Below, piece by piece: positions 1 to 8,344 of a DNA stretch of 64,000 nt (the first letter of the stretch is position 1; every line of letters starts with the position of its first letter). A program made the translations under genes and the position numbers. Source of the stretch: UMGS1532 sp045542355 (GTDB taxonomy: Bacteria; Bacillota; Clostridia; Oscillospirales; Acutalibacteraceae); the NCBI GenBank assembly GCA_045542355.1, contig JAZQKX010000025.1:1-64000 (forward strand). Direction: 5' to 3'. The notes under the pieces are model-generated. The model had not been told where the DNA came from and searched no databases. It saw nothing but the letters and a program-made list of their open reading frames with translations.

Positions 1-98
1 TCCTTGATATTTTAGTTGTGTGGTCGGCAAACCACTTCTACTATACCAAGGAGCTTTTTTATTGTCTACTCTACTCCTCGCTAAAAGCTATTTCTTTG

Positions 99-125
99 CC
101 CCCTGTAGAACAGGGGGTTCTCTTT
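99..125 (+). terminator. Hairpin, possible terminator of an upstream gene
   Basis: A perfect 8-bp stem (CCCCCTGT / ACAGGGGG) with a 3-nt loop is followed by a T-rich tail (TTCTCTTTG). It may end a plus-strand transcript that enters from outside the window. Positions 1-98 show no gene that can be supported. Confidence 0.5.
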
Positions 126-140
126 GTCACAGACAAAAGA

Positions 141-180
141 AACAGCTGACTTAAAACAATGTTCAAGTCAGCTGTTTTTA
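141..180. terminator. Bidirectional intrinsic terminator
   Basis: A 12-bp stem (AACAGCTGACTT / AAGTCAGCTGTT) is flanked by T runs on both strands. It can stop rsmA transcription on the minus strand as well as plus-strand transcripts entering from the left. Confidence 0.8.
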
Positions 181-192
181 TTGTGAAAACAA

Positions 193-250
193 CAAGGTTC
201 CGGGGTACCCGCCCGCAATTTTAATTGCGTATGGCGGGTCGGGTTCTTAT
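193..250 (+). repeat. Structured intergenic repeat, copy A
   Basis: A palindromic element that abuts the rsmA stop codon. The core pairs ACCCGCC (207-213) with GGCGGGT (233-239) and CGCAATT (214-220) with AATTGCG (223-229). The flanks are AAGGTTCCGGGGT on the left and CGGGTTCTTATTA on the right. A second copy lies inverted at 60085-60141 with two compensated base-pair changes, so the fold rather than just the sequence appears to be kept. The function is unknown; a REP-like or MITE-like element or a structured RNA are possibilities. Confidence 0.75.
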
Positions 251-1101
251 TAATCAAATATTGATGAATAGACTTCGCCCAGTTGCTCCATTGTTAGAGC
301 CTCGGCGCGGATTGTCTCGGAAACTCCGCAGGAGTTTAAAGCGGAAATCACTTTTTCTTTTGGCAGGTTCATAAGCCCTGAAACTGTGTTAACAAGGGTT
401 TTGCGCCGTTGCTGGAATCCTGCGCGGATGAACTTGAAGAATCTCTTTTCATCCAAAACCTTGATTGGAGGTGCTTTTCGGATATTGAGCTTAATCACGG
501 CGCTGTCAACATTGGGCGCAGGCATAAAGGAGCCTCGGGAGACCTTTCGAATCATTTCAGCTTCAGCATAATAATTAACCGCCACCGTCACCGCTCCCGA
601 TTCACGGCCACCTACAGCCGCTGTAAGTCTGTCTGCCGCTTCCTTTTGCACCATAACCGTTATGGCGTCGATAGGGAGTCGGCTTTCGAGTAGCATCATT
701 ATGATGGGAGAGGTTATATAATAAGGAAGATTGGCGCAGACCACAACCGGCATATCACCGAATTTTTCGGCAATAAGAGCCTTAAGGTCAAGCTTCATAA
801 CATCCTCGTATACAACCTCGTAATTATCGAAATCACTAAGGGTTTTATCAAGAATGGGCTTTAGCCTTGTGTCAATTTCAATACAAACCACCTTTTTGGC
901 TCTTTTACAAAGCTCGGCGGTAAGCACTCCAACACCCGTGCCGATTTCAATTACTCCAATATTTTCGCAGCCGCAGGCATCTGCCATATCGGGGCATACC
1001 GACGGGTTTATGAGAAAGTTTTGTCCTAAGGATTTTTTAAAACTGAACCCTGCTTCGAAAAGCAGTTGCTTTAAAACACCCATGTCTGATAAATTGTACA
1101 T
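250..1101 (-). CDS. rsmA: 16S rRNA dimethyladenosine transferase RsmA (KsgA)
   Basis: Uses S-adenosylmethionine to dimethylate two adjacent adenines near the 3' end of 16S rRNA during late 30S assembly. The 283-residue length is normal for the family. It shows the N-terminal KSLGQNFL signature (residues 23-30), the SAM-binding loop IEIGTGVG (51-58) and the catalytic NLPY motif (124-127). It sits at the end of a minus-strand run after coaX and the ECF S component, with no functional link to them. Its stop codon touches a structured repeat, beyond which lies an intrinsic terminator. Confidence 0.96.
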   Translation of the reverse strand: MYNLSDMGVLKQLLFEAGFSFKKSLGQNFLINPSVCPDMADACGCENIGVIEIGTGVGVLTAELCKRAKKVVCIEIDTRLKPILDKTLSDFDNYEVVYEDVMKLDLKALIAEKFGDMPVVVCANLPYYITSPIIMMLLESRLPIDAITVMVQKEAADRLTAAVGGRESGAVTVAVNYYAEAEMIRKVSRGSFMPAPNVDSAVIKLNIRKAPPIKVLDEKRFFKFIRAGFQQRRKTLVNTVSGLMNLPKEKVISALNSCGVSETIRAEALTMEQLGEVYSSIFD

Positions 1102-1119
1102 GTAAATTAATACCTTTAA

Positions 1120-1692
1120 TTATTTTTTCAATGCCTTCTGTACGCTGAGAAGCGAGGGCGCCATAACCACATTTATAAGCAGCTCTATAAGGAAGTTAAT
1201 TCCAATAAGAGATACAAGGATGTAGGTCACCATATCGGTACCACCAGCCCAAGAAGCAAGTATATCCTTAAAGAAAAGCAAAAGCGAGACGATGAATAAC
1301 CCTGTGTTTACAAGGGGTGCTACAATAGCCGAAAGCATGATAGTGACAAGGCTGTTTGCCTTAGCTAACAGCTTGGACACTGCACCTGCCGCCGCACCTG
1401 CGGCAATGCCTTTAATGAGGCATACAAGAGAGGTCAACCAAGGACTTGCAGAGAATAAAATATATCCGCCTACGTCCAGACCTGTGATACAGCAGACTAC
1501 CACTACCGCGCCAAACACACCGCCGAACAAGGCTCCCGCACGAGGTCCGTAAAGATGAGCGCCCAAAACAATGGGAATAAGAACCAAAGAAAGATTAAAG
1601 GTTCCGATTTTTACGGCGTAGCTGAGAAGCTGAAGCACCACGATAAGGGCGGTAAAAAGTCCGTAAACTGCTGTTTTCTGAGTTTTTGTCAT
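1120..1692 (-). CDS. ECF transporter S component, probably for pantothenate
   Basis: An integral membrane substrate-binding subunit of an energy-coupling-factor vitamin importer. It works with a shared EcfA/EcfA'/EcfT module that is not in this window. From the start chosen here it has 190 residues, about the usual size, with five to six hydrophobic segments. The frame opens 29 codons further upstream, but the ATG at 1692 has AGGAGG eight bases before it and was preferred. The immediately upstream gene on the same strand is pantothenate kinase, so a PanT-like role in pantothenate uptake is likely. That specificity is inferred from context alone; other vitamins are possible. Confidence 0.8.
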   Translation of the reverse strand: MTKTQKTAVYGLFTALIVVLQLLSYAVKIGTFNLSLVLIPIVLGAHLYGPRAGALFGGVFGAVVVVCCITGLDVGGYILFSASPWLTSLVCLIKGIAAGAAAGAVSKLLAKANSLVTIMLSAIVAPLVNTGLFIVSLLLFFKDILASWAGGTDMVTYILVSLIGINFLIELLINVVMAPSLLSVQKALKK

Positions 1693-1781
1693 AATTAATT
1701 CCTCCTGATACTGTCCTCTTACGAGGTACAGTTCTTTTGTGAATATTTTAAACCGCATTGCCTGCGGGCGGTTTAACAAAT

Positions 1782-2546
1782 TTAAATGTTCTTCTTATAG
1801 ATTTTATACAGTCCGTCTAAAAGCAGATTGTTATCTATGGCGATTTCTCTACGGCAATTCTCCACAACCATTTCGGCAAGTCCACCTGTGGCAACCACCG
1901 AGGCAAGTTCCCCTATCTCAGATTCGATTCGGTCAATCATTCCATCCAGCATTGCCGCTGCTCCCAAGATAAGACCCGACTGCATTGATGACACGGTGTT
2001 ACTGCCTATAACACTATCCGGCGCCTGTAGATTAATAAAGGGAAGCTGAGCCGTGTTAGAGCTTAAAGCATCCAATGTTGAACGGATACCCGCCGCTATT
2101 GCACCGCCACGAAAAGCGCCACTTTCATCCAACACACTGAGGGTTGTGGCGGTACCCATATCAATGATAACACAAGGGGTGGGATATTTACCGAGTGCAC
2201 CCACAGCGCCTGCCGCAAGGTCGGCACCTAATTGGGCAGGGTTGTCAATTTTTATATTGAGTCCTGTCTTTATGCCAGGGCCAAGAATCATTGGGGATTT
2301 GCCTGTGATATACTCAATAGCCCTTGCAACCGCGCTTCCTACAATCGGCACAACCGAGGAAATTATAGCATCCTCAATATCTTGAGAACCGCAACCGCGA
2401 AGATTCACTATGTTATTTATCTGCACAGCATATTGGTCGGCAGTCATACGTATGTCGGTTGCAAGGCGGGAAATAAACATAAGCTCCTCGCCCTGGTATC
2501 CGCCTAAGGTGATATTTGTGTTTCCTATATCTATTGTCAGTAGCAT
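1782..2546 (-). CDS. coaX: Type III pantothenate kinase CoaX
   Basis: Phosphorylates pantothenate with ATP, the first committed step of coenzyme A synthesis, in the cytoplasm. The 254 residues start at MLLTIDIGNTN; an open extension of 21 codons lacks a ribosome binding site. The ASKHA-type phosphate motif DIGNTN lies at residues 6-11, and an internal IDMGTATT motif forms the second phosphate loop, as in other CoaX enzymes. It is followed by the ECF S component, giving a probable import-and-phosphorylate pair. Its promoter at 2581-2609 is back to back with the rpmH promoter. Confidence 0.94.
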   Translation of the reverse strand: MLLTIDIGNTNITLGGYQGEELMFISRLATDIRMTADQYAVQINNIVNLRGCGSQDIEDAIISSVVPIVGSAVARAIEYITGKSPMILGPGIKTGLNIKIDNPAQLGADLAAGAVGALGKYPTPCVIIDMGTATTLSVLDESGAFRGGAIAAGIRSTLDALSSNTAQLPFINLQAPDSVIGSNTVSSMQSGLILGAAAMLDGMIDRIESEIGELASVVATGGLAEMVVENCRREIAIDNNLLLDGLYKIYKKNI

Positions 2547-2580
2547 AAAATCAAGCCTTTCTAACCCTTTTACCCTATTA

Positions 2581-2609
2581 ATTTTAGTATAATGCACATA
2601 AAAAATCAA
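2581..2609 (-). promoter_or_regulatory. Promoter of coaX
   Basis: On the minus strand, TTGATT (2604-2609), a 17-nt spacer and TAAAAT (2581-2586), 35 bases before the coaX start. Confidence 0.6.
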
Positions 2610-2656
2610 GTATCTGGGGTAAGAATTTTAAAGTTTTGAAAAATCTGAAAAATATA

Positions 2657-2686
2657 TTGACATTCCACCCACATCTATTGTATAAT
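2657..2686 (+). promoter_or_regulatory. Promoter of the rpmH-rnpA-yidC run
   Basis: A consensus TTGACA (2657-2662), 18-nt spacer and TATAAT (2681-2686). The leader to rpmH is about 95 nt and contains AGGAGG six bases before the rpmH ATG. No DnaA boxes (TTATCCACA) are seen here although this block is often next to oriC. Confidence 0.85.
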
Positions 2687-2787
2687 CAATAGATGATTGG
2701 GTTATTATGTATCCTTGTATCACCAGCGTAACCCTGAGGGTGCTTTGCACCCCTTACAATATGACTTTTTAAAAGGAGGCAAACGAA

Positions 2788-2922
2788 ATGAAAAGAACTT
2801 ATCAGCCTAAGAAGCTCCACAGAAAGAGAGAACACGGCTTCATGAAGAGAATGGCTACTGCCAACGGTCGCAAGGTACTTGCTCGTCGCAGAGCTAAGGG
2901 TCGCAAAACTCTGACTTATTAA
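2788..2922 (+). CDS. rpmH: 50S ribosomal protein L34
   Basis: A 44-residue, very basic ribosomal protein of the large subunit. The sequence begins MKRTYQPKKLHRKREHGF and ends RAKGRKTLTY, close to the bacterial consensus, and the length is standard. AAGGAGG stands just before the ATG. It leads the conserved rpmH-rnpA-yidD-yidC-khpB block, which is co-transcribed in many bacteria. Confidence 0.98.
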   Translation: MKRTYQPKKLHRKREHGFMKRMATANGRKVLARRRAKGRKTLTY

Positions 2923-3007
2923 TCTGTCAGACATCTATTTCTGCTAAAGTCGGGCGGCTTCTCGCCCGATACAAACGCAGAACACAAATTTTAAGGCGGA
3001 GATTCTA

Positions 3008-3346
3008 TTGAACAGCTACGGGAAACTACGGCTTAATAAGGAATTTAAGCGCGTATATGGCCGAGGAAAAACATTTGTTGATTCGGCCATTGTTGTCTAT
3101 GTTTTAAAAAACAACCTGTCGGAATGTCGCATCGGCATCACCACAGGCAAAAAAATCGGCTGTGCAGTAGACCGTAACCGCGCCCGCAGAGTTATAACTG
3201 CGGCTTTCAGGGCATGCTTGCCCGAAATCACAAAAGGGTGCGATATAGTGTTCGTTGCAAGAACCAGAATTCTTAAACGTAAAAGCACCCAAATTGCCGA
3301 GGTAATGGGCAAATATCTAAACGATGCAGAGGTATGCGGTGAATAA
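3008..3346 (+). CDS. rnpA: Ribonuclease P protein component
   Basis: The protein subunit of RNase P, which helps the catalytic RNA cleave the 5' leader of precursor tRNAs. It has 112 residues with the N-terminal RLNKEFKRVYGRGKTF segment and the conserved arginine-rich RNRARRVI stretch near residues 57-64. It starts with TTG, supported by GGCGGAG six bases upstream; no ATG fits. It is three bases from yidD, so the two are almost certainly co-translated. Confidence 0.96.
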   Translation: MNSYGKLRLNKEFKRVYGRGKTFVDSAIVVYVLKNNLSECRIGITTGKKIGCAVDRNRARRVITAAFRACLPEITKGCDIVFVARTRILKRKSTQIAEVMGKYLNDAEVCGE

Positions 3347-3349
3347 GAC

Positions 3350-3583
3350 ATGAAACATATTCTTATCGCACTGGTCAGGTTTTATAAGAAATACATCTCA
3401 CCGATTAAAATCGGTCGTGGTTGTTGCCGTTTTATACCCACCTGCTCCGACTACGCCATCGAAGCTTTGGAAACCCACGGCTTTTTCAAGGGCTCTGCTC
3501 TCTCGTTTTGGCGTATACTCCGCTGCAATCCTTTCTGCAAAGGCGGATTTGACCCCGTACCCACGAAGAAACAAAAACTTTAA
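3350..3583 (+). CDS. yidD: Membrane protein insertion efficiency factor YidD
   Basis: A small (77-residue) inner-membrane-associated protein that assists YidC-dependent insertion. It has the family signature YKKYISP followed by CCRFIPTCSDYAIEAL, with the conserved cysteines, and a C-terminal CNPFCKGGFDPVP motif. It lies between rnpA and yidC in the standard order. Confidence 0.96.
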   Translation: MKHILIALVRFYKKYISPIKIGRGCCRFIPTCSDYAIEALETHGFFKGSALSFWRILRCNPFCKGGFDPVPTKKQKL

Positions 3584-3643
3584 GGATGCCTTTCCCGACA
3601 TCCATCACACGGCATACTTCACGTATGCGAAAAGGCGGTTAAT

Positions 3644-4567
3644 ATGAACTTTATACTCGATATATTTGCTATACCTGTTAGTTATATTTTCAAGGGCTTG
3701 GGCTATGTGTTCGGCAATAATTTTGCCTTACTCATGCTGTTACTTACCATTGTTGTCAATGCCCTTATGTTGCCGCTTACCATCAAAACTCAGCGTTCAA
3801 CTGCTAAACAGCAGATGCTTAAACCCAAACTTGATGCTCTCAAGAAAAAATACGGCGACAATATGTCCCAGCAGGACAGGCTGAAGTACCAGCAGGAAAT
3901 GCAGGAATTGTATCAAAAGGAAAATGTTTCTATGGCAGGTGGCTGTCTGCCCACACTTATAAGACTTCCTTTCCTCTTGGCCGTTTACAGAGTTATCAAC
4001 TCTCCCTTAAAATACATTTTCGGTCTCACTGCAGATGAAATCACCAAACTCGCAACAAGCCTTGGTATTAAAACCACAGGTTACTATGAGCTTCAGGTTT
4101 TCGGCAAACTCACAGAAAACACCGAAGGCGTATCCTCTTCCCTTTGGGAGGCTATCCAAAGTTGGGATTTCTCTTTCTTTGGTATTGATTTGAGAGCCAC
4201 TCCGAAATTCAGTTTTAATTTCACAGAAGTTACAGGAGAACAACTCGCCCTTTGGATTATTCCTGTTCTCGCTTTTGCCTCACAGATGCTCACCAGCGTT
4301 GTGCAGATGCAGATGCAGAAGAAGATGAATCCCGACCAGCCCAATATGATGGGCATGATGCTCTCCATGCCTTTGATTTCCTTGTTCTTAGGTTTTACAT
4401 TCCCTGCGGCCGTTGGCCTTTACTGGGCATTTTCCAGCCTCGTTGCAGGTGCAATGCAGATTACAGTTCAACATTTCTACAGCCCCCAAAAGCTTCTTGC
4501 CGAAGCTCAGGCAAAGCTGATTCTTTCCAGAAGCCGCGAGGAATCGGAGCGTATTTCTTCCAAGTAA
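3644..4567 (+). CDS. yidC: Membrane protein insertase YidC/OxaA
   Basis: Inserts membrane proteins alone or with the Sec translocon. The 307-residue protein is the short Gram-positive form without the large Gram-negative periplasmic domain. It carries the pattern LMLLLTIVVNALMLPLTIKTQ, a basic cytoplasmic loop rich in K and Q (about residues 45-85), MAGGCLPTLIRLPFL, and three further hydrophobic segments. The N-terminus reads as a membrane segment with no clear lipobox. AAGGCGG precedes the ATG. Confidence 0.95.
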   Translation: MNFILDIFAIPVSYIFKGLGYVFGNNFALLMLLLTIVVNALMLPLTIKTQRSTAKQQMLKPKLDALKKKYGDNMSQQDRLKYQQEMQELYQKENVSMAGGCLPTLIRLPFLLAVYRVINSPLKYIFGLTADEITKLATSLGIKTTGYYELQVFGKLTENTEGVSSSLWEAIQSWDFSFFGIDLRATPKFSFNFTEVTGEQLALWIIPVLAFASQMLTSVVQMQMQKKMNPDQPNMMGMMLSMPLISLFLGFTFPAAVGLYWAFSSLVAGAMQITVQHFYSPQKLLAEAQAKLILSRSREESERISSK

Positions 4568-4601
4568 CTCACATCCACTTCTATAAATGGAGGTTATTCT
4601 A

Positions 4602-5537
4602 TTGATTAAAGAAGAGTTCGGCATTGGCGCCACAATAGAAGAAGCAAAAAATCAGGCTATTTCTAAGCTTAATTGTGGCGATGCCGATTACCAAATAGAA
4701 ATTATCGAAGATGTTAAGCCTAAGATTTTAGGTATCTTCGGCGGTCACCCCGCAAAGGTCAGAGCATATTATGAATGTCCTGACCCCAAACCCACAAAGA
4801 AAGCAAAGAACAATAAAAAGCAGGATTCTAAGAAATCAAAATCAAAGAAAGATTCTCCTGCTCAGGAGGCAGAGGGAAAGGCAGATGTCGCACCCCAACT
4901 CAACTATGTTGATTTAAAGGATATAGACCCTAACTCTCCTGTTGCCCACTCCGCAAACTATCTCATCACAGTTCTCGGTAAAATGGGAATTGAGGATATT
5001 TCCGTTAAGGTTGCCGAAACTCCTGACGGCGCTCATCTGAGCTTAGAGGGTAGCAATTTAGGTGTTATCATTGGTCGCAGAGGCGAGACATTGGACGCTT
5101 TACAGTATCTTGCTTCTTTTGCCACTAATGCCCGACAGAGCGGTGGTTATTACAGAGTTGTACTGGACATCGGTAACTATCGAGAAAAACGTGAAGAAAC
5201 CCTGAAAGCTCTGGCTCGTCGCATGTCGGCAAGTGCCGTCCGTTCAGGTCGTAATCGCTCCTTGGAGCCTATGAACCCCTATGAGCGCAGAATCATTCAC
5301 ACAGAGGTTCAGTCCATCGAGGGTGTCAGCTCTTTCTCTGTTGGTGACGGTGACAGACGTCACGTAGTTATCCAGCCCGAAGGTTCTTCCCGTGGCGGAA
5401 GATATGATAGAGGCGGCAGAGGCAGAGGTCGAAACGGCGGTAGAACTGGAAAACCCGACAACAAGGTAGAGGCTCCTGTTCGTGAACCCAAATCCGATTA
5501 CGAAGGTGAAACACCCCTCTACGGCAGAATAGGTTAA
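4602..5537 (+). CDS. khpB: RNA-binding protein KhpB (Jag / SpoIIIJ-associated)
   Basis: An RNA-binding partner of KhpA with roles in cell elongation and division in Firmicutes. Order of domains in 311 residues: a Jag N-terminal domain (about 1-50), a lysine-rich linker (65-95), a KH domain with GRRGETLDALQYL near residue 160, an R3H domain with the signature ERRIIH near residue 230, and a glycine-arginine-rich tail. The TTG at 4602 has GGAGG eight bases before it and is preferred over the in-frame ATG at 4587, which overlaps that Shine-Dalgarno sequence. Confidence 0.93.
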   Translation: MIKEEFGIGATIEEAKNQAISKLNCGDADYQIEIIEDVKPKILGIFGGHPAKVRAYYECPDPKPTKKAKNNKKQDSKKSKSKKDSPAQEAEGKADVAPQLNYVDLKDIDPNSPVAHSANYLITVLGKMGIEDISVKVAETPDGAHLSLEGSNLGVIIGRRGETLDALQYLASFATNARQSGGYYRVVLDIGNYREKREETLKALARRMSASAVRSGRNRSLEPMNPYERRIIHTEVQSIEGVSSFSVGDGDRRHVVIQPEGSSRGGRYDRGGRGRGRNGGRTGKPDNKVEAPVREPKSDYEGETPLYGRIG

Positions 5538-5548
5538 TAGCAATATCT

Positions 5549-5580
5549 GAAGCACTCCAACATCGAGTGCTTCTTTTTTA
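5549..5580 (+). terminator. Terminator after khpB
   Basis: A 9-bp stem (GAAGCACTC / GAGTGCTTC), 7-nt loop and TTTTTT tail. It closes the ribosomal-protein/insertase run. Confidence 0.9.
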
Positions 5581-5591
5581 TTAATTTAAGA

Positions 5592-5620
5592 TTGATTAAA
5601 GAGGGAATTTATTGTATAAT
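5592..5620 (+). promoter_or_regulatory. Promoter of the YhaM-like gene
   Basis: TTGATT (5592-5597), 17-nt spacer, TATAAT (5615-5620). The start codon is 35 bases further, with GGAGG ahead of it. Confidence 0.8.
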
Positions 5621-5654
5621 TGTTTTGTAGCCTATTAACTATGGAGGGTTTTAT

Positions 5655-6623
5655 ATGAAGTTTACCGATATCGGTGGCGGTTATGTTGACGGCTTCTGCC
5701 TTATTAAGACCTTTGAAATCAAGACCACAGCAAAGGGTATGAAATACCTTGACATGCAGGTTTCAGATTCTGAGGGAGAAATTAACGCGAAATACTGGAG
5801 CTTCAATGAGGCTGAAAAGGACGTATACAGCGTGGGTGATGTTATAAAAATTCGTGGTTCAATCGCCCCCTACAACGGCGTTGACCAGCTTAAAATTGAC
5901 AGAATGCGTCCCGTAACCGAGGCTGACAATATCAATATCAGCGACTTTATCCCCAGCACGGATTATGAGCCTCAGAAGATGTATGATGCTTTAATGGATA
6001 TAGCCAATGGTTTTCAGGACAAGTACCTGATGAAGCTCGTAACCACCATATACGAAAGATATCGCGAAAGCCTTTTGTATATTCCCGCGGCATTCAAGCT
6101 TCACCACGCAATTCGTGGCGGTCTGCTATATCACGTTCTCTCAATAGTAAGGCTCTGCGAGGGAGTATGCAAGGTTTATCCTTTTGTTGACCGAGAGTTG
6201 CTTATTGCAGGGGCTATGCTCCACGATATAGCAAAAATTGCCGAGTTCAGCCTTAGCAAATCGGGACTCGTTGAAGATTATTCCGCTAAAGGAAATCTTT
6301 TGGGACATATCCCCATGGGCGCTATGATTATTGAGAATACATCAAAAGAACTGGGTATCTCTGAAGAAACCGCAATGCTGGTTGAACATATGATTCTCTC
6401 CCACCACGGAAACCCCGAATACGGAGCCGCAGTTCGCCCCATGTTTTTAGAGGCAGAGCTTCTCAGTGAGCTTGACCTTATGGACTCAAGGGTATACGAA
6501 ATTGCCCATGCGGTATCGGGTCTTGAAAAAGGTAAATTCTCAGCTCGTCAGTGGGCTTTAGACAATGTTAAACTCTATAATCACAACCGAATCACAGGCG
6601 AAATTAACGCCAAGCTTCTTTAA
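5655..6623 (+). CDS. yhaM: 3'-5' exoribonuclease YhaM-like (OB fold + HD domain)
   Basis: Probably trims RNA (and perhaps single-stranded DNA) from the 3' end, as YhaM of Bacillus does. The 322 residues match the family length. An N-terminal OB-type nucleic-acid-binding region (about 1-90) contains DGFCLIKTFEIKTTAKGMKY. The C-terminal HD phosphohydrolase region has HAIRGGLLYH, the metal-binding LHDIAKI motif near residue 197, and HHGNPEYG near 257. It is monocistronic between its own promoter and terminator. Confidence 0.9.
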   Translation: MKFTDIGGGYVDGFCLIKTFEIKTTAKGMKYLDMQVSDSEGEINAKYWSFNEAEKDVYSVGDVIKIRGSIAPYNGVDQLKIDRMRPVTEADNINISDFIPSTDYEPQKMYDALMDIANGFQDKYLMKLVTTIYERYRESLLYIPAAFKLHHAIRGGLLYHVLSIVRLCEGVCKVYPFVDRELLIAGAMLHDIAKIAEFSLSKSGLVEDYSAKGNLLGHIPMGAMIIENTSKELGISEETAMLVEHMILSHHGNPEYGAAVRPMFLEAELLSELDLMDSRVYEIAHAVSGLEKGKFSARQWALDNVKLYNHNRITGEINAKLL

Positions 6624-6630
6624 AACTCAT

Positions 6631-6672
6631 ACGGACAGGATGTTACAAACCTAAACACCCTGTCCGTTTTTT
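6631..6672 (+). terminator. Terminator after the YhaM-like gene
   Basis: A 9-bp stem (ACGGACAGG / CCTGTCCGT) with a long loop, then TTTTTT. Confidence 0.88.
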
Positions 6673-6761
6673 ACTATACTTAATAAAAATAAGTCGCAAT
6701 CGAATAAAACTTTATTTTCTTTTGTGTTTTCCTGTCTTTGAACGCTTATCTAGAAATTGAA

Positions 6762-6790
6762 TTGACAGAAAATTAATTTTAAGATATAAT
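6762..6790 (+). promoter_or_regulatory. Promoter of the amino-acid ABC operon
   Basis: TTGACA (6762-6767), 17-nt spacer, TATAAT (6785-6790). GGAGG precedes the ATG at 6825. No riboswitch or T-box element is visible in the short leader. Confidence 0.85.
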
Positions 6791-6824
6791 AACATTTGTA
6801 TTAAATAAATGGAGGTATTGTAAA

Positions 6825-7574
6825 ATGAAATTTACAAAAATCATCGCAGCCGTAATGGCTTTCGCTATGGCTCTTTCTCTTGCAGCTTGTAGCGGTTCTA
6901 AGGCAGACTACATAATCTATTCCGACAACGCATTTGCTCCCTTTGAGTATCTCGACGAAGAAACCAACGAGTTCGTTGGTGTTGACATGGATATTCTCGC
7001 AGCCATTGCTGAAGACCAGGACTTTACTTACGAAATGAAGAATGAAGGCTTCGACGCTGCTATGGGCGCTGTTCAGGCTGGTACAGCCGATGCTATGATT
7101 GCAGGTATGACCATCAACGACGAAAGAAAAGAAACCTTTGATTTCTCAGACGGTTACTTCTCCGATGGTACAATTTTCGTTGTTGGCGCAGACAGCAAAA
7201 TCGATGAATACAAAGACCTTAAGGGCAAGACCGTTGCTGCTAAGAAAGGTACTGTAAGTACAAACTACGCTGAGTCTCTCAAGGATGAATACGGCTTTAC
7301 TATTCAGTATTTTGAGGATTCTCCCACAATGTATCAGGCAGTTCTCACCGGCACCGCCGTTGCTTGTTTCGAGGACTTTTCCGTTATCGGTTGGGCTATA
7401 AAGAACGAAGGCATTGCTCTTAAAACTGTTGGCGAGGTTGTTAACCCCAACCAGTACGGCTTTGCTACTAAGAAGGGCGAAAACTCTGAGCTTATCGAGA
7501 AGTTCAACGCTGGTCTCAAAAACATTAAAGAGAACGGCAAGTACGACGAAATTCTTGCTAAGTACGGCTATTAA
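6825..7574 (+). CDS. Amino-acid ABC transporter, substrate-binding lipoprotein
   Basis: The extracellular binding protein of a polar-amino-acid importer (family 3 solute-binding protein). The 249 residues begin with a lipoprotein signal whose lipobox LAAC places the lipidated cysteine at residue 22. The mature part has FAPFEYLDEETNEFVGVDMDI and the GMTINDERKETFDFSDGYF segment typical of the family. The permease and ATPase genes follow, so the import system is complete. The substrate is not clear from sequence; cystine, glutamine or a basic amino acid are all possible. Confidence 0.92.
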   Translation: MKFTKIIAAVMAFAMALSLAACSGSKADYIIYSDNAFAPFEYLDEETNEFVGVDMDILAAIAEDQDFTYEMKNEGFDAAMGAVQAGTADAMIAGMTINDERKETFDFSDGYFSDGTIFVVGADSKIDEYKDLKGKTVAAKKGTVSTNYAESLKDEYGFTIQYFEDSPTMYQAVLTGTAVACFEDFSVIGWAIKNEGIALKTVGEVVNPNQYGFATKKGENSELIEKFNAGLKNIKENGKYDEILAKYGY

Positions 7575-7611
7575 TCCCCGCTTTAGCCACAACTAAACAA
7601 TAATTTATGCG

Positions 7612-7644
7612 GCGATTTTGTTCTGTAGCATAGGGCAAAATCGC
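7612..7644 (+). promoter_or_regulatory. Intercistronic hairpin between binding protein and permease
   Basis: A perfect 9-bp stem (GCGATTTTG / CAAAATCGC) with no T tail. Such structures often protect the mRNA of the binding protein, which is needed in excess over the membrane parts; that role is inferred here. Confidence 0.6.
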
Positions 7645-7666
7645 TGCTTTGACGAGAGGAATTAAA

Positions 7667-8344
7667 TTGGATTTTACAAGAGTATTTAAAATTGCAACCC
7701 CTTTGCTCCTTGAAGGTCTTAAAATCACGGTTGGCATTTCTATCCTTGCCATATTAATCGGCTTGATAGTAGGTCTGCTTACCTGTTTTATGGGCAGGTC
7801 TAAGAATCCTTTGCTCAAGGGCATTGCGGCAGTTTATGTTTGGTGTATCCGCGGCACACCTATGATGGTTCAGGCTTTTCTGGTGTTCTTTGCTGTTCCT
7901 CAGCTTATAAGACTTGTTGAGCCTACTTTTACCATCACTCCCTTTATGGCGGGTCTTATAACACTGGCTCTCAATGCAGGTGCATATATGTCTGAAATTT
8001 TCCGCGGCGGTATAGATGCCGTTAATATCGGTCAGGTTGAGGCCGCCCGTAGCTTAGGTCTCAGCAAAACTAAAACAACCCTTAAAATTGTATTGCCTCA
8101 GGCTTTTAAAATCAGCATTCCCTCCCTTGTTAACCAGTTCATCATCACCGTTAAGGACTCATCTATTCTCTCCGCAATCGGTTTGGGTGAGCTTGTTAAT
8201 CAGGCTAAGGTTTATGTTGGCGCAAAATACGATTTCTTCCCCACCTATATAACCGTTGCCGCTTACTATCTGATAGTAATTTCAATATTGATGGTTATAT
8301 CAAAATTTATAGAAAAGAAGTTGAACTATGACAAAAAAGGTTAA
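7667..8344 (+). CDS. Amino-acid ABC transporter, permease
   Basis: The membrane channel subunit, probably a homodimer, of the importer encoded with its neighbours. It has 225 residues, several hydrophobic segments and the family EAA loop (EAARSLGLSKTKTTLKIVLPQA, here cited by its key residues EAA...G...LP) around residue 130, which docks on the ATPase. The TTG at 7667 is chosen because AGAGGA lies six bases ahead; the frame is open a little further upstream. The last 17 bases overlap the ATPase gene, which suggests translational coupling. Confidence 0.92.
   Translation: MDFTRVFKIATPLLLEGLKITVGISILAILIGLIVGLLTCFMGRSKNPLLKGIAAVYVWCIRGTPMMVQAFLVFFAVPQLIRLVEPTFTITPFMAGLITLALNAGAYMSEIFRGGIDAVNIGQVEAARSLGLSKTKTTLKIVLPQAFKISIPSLVNQFIITVKDSSILSAIGLGELVNQAKVYVGAKYDFFPTYITVAAYYLIVISILMVISKFIEKKLNYDKKG

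Noticed and set aside
2547..2787. Chromosome origin next to rpmH
   Set aside because: No DnaA boxes and no dnaA gene; coaX is upstream instead, so the usual oriC neighbourhood is broken here.
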